Shown here one piece after another: positions 61,212 to 64,000 of a stretch of 64,000 nt of DNA. This DNA comes from Streptomyces sp. LUP30 (GTDB lineage Bacteria; Actinomycetota; Actinomycetes; Streptomycetales; Streptomycetaceae): assembly GCF_001746365.1 (NCBI RefSeq), contig NZ_MJAJ01000039.1:19494-83493 (forward strand), in the 5' to 3' direction. The notes under the pieces are model-generated. The model had not been told where the DNA came from and made no database searches. It saw nothing but the letters and a program-made list of their open reading frames with translations. The position numbers and the translations under genes are program-made. Every line of letters starts with the position of its first letter. Within the stretch, counting starts at the first letter, position 1.

Positions 61212-62267
61212 CTACGCCAGGCCGGCCAGCTCCGCGGCCTGCACACCCGCCCGCAGCGAGGCGAGACGCTCCTCGAGGGCGAAGCCCGCGGGAGCCAGGG
61301 TGAGGGTGGTGACGCCGGCGGCCGCGTAGGCCTTCATCCGGTCGGCGATCCGCTCCACCGAGCCCAGCAGGGTGGTGCGGTCGATCAGCTCGTGGGGAAC
61401 GGCGGCCGCCGCGCCCTGCTTGTCGCCGGACAGGTACTTGTCCTGGATGTCGGCGGCCGCCGCCTCGTACCCCATCCGCTGCGCGAGCTGGTTGTAGAAG
61501 TTCTGCTTGCGGCTGCCCATGCCGCCGACGTAGAGCGCGGTGTACGGGCGGAAGGTGTCGGCGAGCCGCTCCACGTCCTTGTCCTCGCCGAGCGCCAGCG
61601 GCAGCGTCGGGCAGACGTCGAAGCCCTCCAGGGTCTTGCCCGCCTTCTCGCGTCCGGCCCGCAGATGCCCGATCGCGGTGTCCTCGAGGTGGTCGGCGGA
61701 GGGGAAGATGAGCAGCGCGCCGTCGGCGATCTCGCCGGTCTGCTCCAGGTTCTTCGGCCCGATCGCCGCGATGTACAGCGGGATGTGCTCGCGCTCGGGG
61801 TGCACGGTCAGCTTGATCGGCTTGCCCGGACCGTCCGGCAGCGGCAGCGTCCAGTGCTCGCCCTCGTACGACAGCCGCTCACGCGTCATCGCCTTGCGGA
61901 CGATCTCGACGTACTCGCGGGTGCGGGACAGCGGCTTGTCGAACTTGACGCCGTACCAGCCCTCGGAGACCTGCGGTCCCGAGACGCCGAGACCGAGACG
62001 GAAGCGGCCGCCGGAGAGCGAGTCGAGCGTGGCGGCGGTCATCGCGGTCATGGCGGGCTGACGCGCGGGGATCTGGAAGATGGCCGAGCCGACGTCGATC
62101 CGCTCGGTCTGGGCGGCGACCCAGGTGAGCACGGTGGCCGCGTCCGATCCGTAGGCCTCGGCGGCCCAGCAGACGGCGTAGCCGAGGCGGTCGGCCTCCT
62201 GGGCGACCGCGAGGTTGTCGCCGTCCATTCCGGCACCCCAGTAGCCGAGGTTGATCCCGAGCTGCAT
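61212..62267 (-). CDS. LLM-class F420-dependent oxidoreductase
   Basis: A 351-residue luciferase-like monooxygenase fold protein. The beginning MQLGINLGYWGAGMDGDN, LSGGRFRLGLGVSGPQVSEG (about 85-104, cofactor loop), and PLYIAAIGPKNLEQTGEIAD are typical of the actinobacterial F420-using branch. It should reduce or oxidise an organic substrate with deazaflavin F420; which one is unknown. ATG 62267 is followed directly by the domain. Confidence 0.9.
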   Translation of the reverse strand: MQLGINLGYWGAGMDGDNLAVAQEADRLGYAVCWAAEAYGSDAATVLTWVAAQTERIDVGSAIFQIPARQPAMTAMTAATLDSLSGGRFRLGLGVSGPQVSEGWYGVKFDKPLSRTREYVEIVRKAMTRERLSYEGEHWTLPLPDGPGKPIKLTVHPEREHIPLYIAAIGPKNLEQTGEIADGALLIFPSADHLEDTAIGHLRAGREKAGKTLEGFDVCPTLPLALGEDKDVERLADTFRPYTALYVGGMGSRKQNFYNQLAQRMGYEAAAADIQDKYLSGDKQGAAAAVPHELIDRTTLLGSVERIADRMKAYAAAGVTTLTLAPAGFALEERLASLRAGVQAAELAGLA

Positions 62268-62278
62268 GGCCGATCCCC

Positions 62279-62292
62279 TTACTGATCAGTAA
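62279..62292. promoter_or_regulatory. 14-bp palindrome before the F420-type oxidoreductase
   Basis: TTACTGATCAGTAA is perfectly symmetric, AT-rich against the surrounding GC-rich DNA, and only 11 bases before the start codon. It resembles operators of TetR-family repressors. No regulator gene is adjacent. Confidence 0.6.
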
Positions 62293-62467
62293 CGACGCTG
62301 TTGCGCAGACCTTAGCGCGGGGGGCGCGGGGCCGGGAGGGCGGTGTGGCGAGGGTCGCGTGGACCGGCTCCGGGGTCGCGGCCTGCGGGGAACCCGGTTC
62401 GCCGTCCCGGAACCCGGTTATCCACAGGCAACCCAATGCCCGGTTCTGGCCAGTAATCTCGGCGTCC

Positions 62468-63454
62468 ATGGAGCAGAGGCATCTCGGCCGCACCGGCCTG
62501 CGCGTGTCCCGCATCGGGCTCGGCACCCTCACCTGGGGACGCGACACCGACGAGCACGACGCCGCGGACGTCATGAAGACGTTCTGGGAGGCGGGCGGGA
62601 CCCTCGTCGACACGGCCGACGTGTACGGCGACGGGGACGCCGAGTACCTGCTCGGGCGGCTCATCGAAGGGCTGGTGCCGCGCCGGGATCTGATCATCTC
62701 GACGAAGGCGGGCAGCGTGCCCGACCCGGACCGGCGCTTCGACGGTTCACGGGGCCACCTGCTCGCCGCTCTCGACGCCTCCCTCTCCCGGCTGGGCACG
62801 GACCACGTCGACATCTGGCAGGTGCACGCCTTCGACCCGGACACCCCGCTGGAGGAGACCCTTCAGGCTCTCGACATCGCCGTCGCCAGCGGTCGCGCCC
62901 GGTACGCGGGCGTCTCCAACTTCTGCGGCTGGCAACTCGCCAAGGCGGCCACCTGGCAGCTCGCCGCGCCGGGCGGCCGGACGCGCCTGGCGGCGACGCA
63001 GATGGAGTACTCGCTGCTGCAGCGCGGCATCGAGCGCGAGGTGCTGCCGGCCGCACGCGACCTGGGCATCGGGCTGCTGCCCTCCTCCCCCCTCGGCCGA
63101 GGCGTCCTCACCGGCAAGTACCGCAACGACGCCCTGCCGCCCGACTCGCGCGGCGCGTCGGAGCACTTCGCGCCGTTCGTCGAGCCCTACCTCGACGACA
63201 CCGCGAGCCGGATCGTCGACGCCGTGTCGACCGCGGCGGACGGGCTGGCGGTGACACCGTTGCAGGTCGCCCTGGCCTGGGTCCGCGACCGGCCCGGCGT
63301 GGCCGCCCCGATCGTCGGCGCGCGCAACGCGCAGCAGCTCACGGCGGCTTTGTCAGTGGAGGCGCTTAGTCTTCCTGACGAGATCTGCCGGGCCCTCGAC
63401 GATGTGTCGGCGCCCGTGCACCGCTATCCCGATCACGACTGGAGCACGCTGTGA
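62468..63454 (+). CDS. Aldo/keto reductase
   Basis: A 328-residue TIM-barrel NADPH-dependent reductase. The catalytic Asp/Tyr are in LVDTADVYGDGDAEYLLG (about 45-62), Lys in LIISTKAGS, and His in VDIWQVHAFDP (about 116-126); the NADP segment AAPIVGARNAQQL is near the C-terminus. ATG 62468 (MEQRHLGRTGLRVSRIGLGT) is the standard family beginning. Divergent from the F420 enzyme; overlaps the next gene by GTGA. Confidence 0.92.
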   Translation: MEQRHLGRTGLRVSRIGLGTLTWGRDTDEHDAADVMKTFWEAGGTLVDTADVYGDGDAEYLLGRLIEGLVPRRDLIISTKAGSVPDPDRRFDGSRGHLLAALDASLSRLGTDHVDIWQVHAFDPDTPLEETLQALDIAVASGRARYAGVSNFCGWQLAKAATWQLAAPGGRTRLAATQMEYSLLQRGIEREVLPAARDLGIGLLPSSPLGRGVLTGKYRNDALPPDSRGASEHFAPFVEPYLDDTASRIVDAVSTAADGLAVTPLQVALAWVRDRPGVAAPIVGARNAQQLTAALSVEALSLPDEICRALDDVSAPVHRYPDHDWSTL

Positions 63455-64000
63455 GCACGGAGCCGGATTCCCCGCAGAGCACGGAGAACGCCACGACGGC
63501 GGAGCCGGAAGCCGCCGAGGAGCCCGGGACGCCGGTGGCCGCCGGACCGGCACAGCCGGGCGCAGCCGACGCCGAGGACGCGAATGCCGGGACGGCCACG
63601 GCCACGGACGGGGACGGGGACGGGGACAGTCCGGAACATGCGGACGAGGCTGCTGGGGGCGCGGGCGACGCGGGAGCGTCCAAGGCCGACGGCAGCGATG
63701 CCAGCGCCGGCGGTGCCTCCACGGCCGCGGAGACCGCCGAGGCGGAAGCCGCCGCGCAGCTCTCCGAGGCGCAGGCCGAGCTCGCCGCGCAGAAACTGGA
63801 GCGCGAGCGGATCGAGCGGCGCAAGGCCGAGAAGGCGGCGCCCATCGCCGCCGGGGCCAAGCTCAGCGGGAAGGCCGCCGACCTGCTGGCGGCGGTACGG
63901 GCCGTGGAGGGCGGGGCCACGCCCCCGGCCGCCGTCTTCGGCGAGGAACCCGCCCCCCGCCGCCCCGCGCCGGAGCCGGTCCGGCGACCGCAGCCGGCGC
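63451..64000 (+). CDS. Ala/Glu-rich protein, N-terminal part only (3' end outside window)
   Basis: GTG 63451 overlaps the reductase stop and opens a frame of 183 codons to the window end. The first 100 residues are disordered, rich in Ala, Glu, Thr and Gly with a Gly-Asp run, then a charged helix (EAQAELAAQKLERERIERRK, about 108-127) and LSGKAADLLAAVRAVEGG. From memory, a helix-hairpin-helix, RecD-like ATPase lies after an aldo/keto reductase in relatives; nothing in the visible part proves that. Confidence 0.7.
   Translation, partial: MSTEPDSPQSTENATTAEPEAAEEPGTPVAAGPAQPGAADAEDANAGTATATDGDGDGDSPEHADEAAGGAGDAGASKADGSDASAGGASTAAETAEAEAAAQLSEAQAELAAQKLERERIERRKAEKAAPIAAGAKLSGKAADLLAAVRAVEGGATPPAAVFGEEPAPRRPAPEPVRRPQPA

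Noticed and set aside
62419..62427. Perfect DnaA box TTATCCACA
   Set aside because: A single box with no cluster, no dnaA or dnaN and no AT-rich unwinding region; one chance copy is expected.

Overview
The window is chromosomal DNA of a Streptomyces species. GC content is very high, third-codon GC bias is strong, GTG and TTG starts are frequent, and gene order matches, from memory, the stretch of the S. coelicolor chromosome around SCO1626 to SCO1671. It also keeps the actinobacterial pup-proteasome-paf-tat gene order known from Mycobacterium tuberculosis. No tRNA, rRNA, transposase, integrase or CRISPR array was seen. The window is mostly core chromosome, with two metabolic cassettes (guanidine/urea and methionine salvage) set into it.

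Layout. 1-4117 (minus): a conservon, a sensor-kinase-like/roadblock/DUF742/GTPase set followed by a cytochrome P450 cut by the window edge. 4407-11849: a TetR regulator divergent from two DUF1989 genes, a biotin-dependent urea-type carboxylase and allophanate hydrolase; from family knowledge this set is better read as guanidine assimilation than urea breakdown. 11957-16356 (minus): a HelY/Mtr4-like helicase, tatC and tatA. 16639-19220 (minus): a small membrane protein, a zinc-ribbon protein, and pafC and pafB. 19375-22312: two FKBP isomerases and the Pup ligase pafA. 22322-24717: an MFS exporter that reads directly into pafA, and a divergent LacI regulator. 24783-30895 (minus): the Pup-proteasome system in the transcription order arc, dop, pup, endonuclease VII-like gene, prcB, prcA. 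31139-34706: ferredoxin, secreted protein, trmI and a site-2 protease. 34895-36576 (plus): RecB-like nuclease and an orphan response regulator. 36657-43113 (minus): peptide-type binding lipoprotein, HAD phosphatase and metH.

43468-48760 (plus): the glycerol operon gylR, glpF, glpK, glpD, with a matching putative GylR site before gylR and before glpF. 48886-53042: methionine salvage genes mtnD-C-B facing mtnA, plus an mtnK remnant that lacks its N-terminal lobe and carries a frameshift. 53348-54019: FadR-type regulator with a palindromic operator. 54336-55271: PAC2/ParJ protein. 55437-59001 (minus): a four-gene run of histidine phosphatase, DUF3090, SCO1664-type kinase-fold protein and mshC (mycothiol ligase). 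59064-64000: CorA transporter, ferritin-like protein, F420-type oxidoreductase, aldo/keto reductase and the start of an Ala/Glu-rich protein cut by the window edge.

How it fits together. Arc unfolds pupylated proteins into the PrcAB barrel, PafA attaches Pup, and Dop activates Pup and removes it. PafB and PafC are known DNA-damage regulators, and an HNH nuclease gene sits inside the proteasome run, so degradation and DNA repair are physically linked here. The most promising poorly described parts are the kinase-fold/DUF3090/phosphatase cassette upstream of mshC, the nuclease overlapping prcB, and the TetR-controlled guanidine operon with a 22-bp perfect palindrome in its promoter region.
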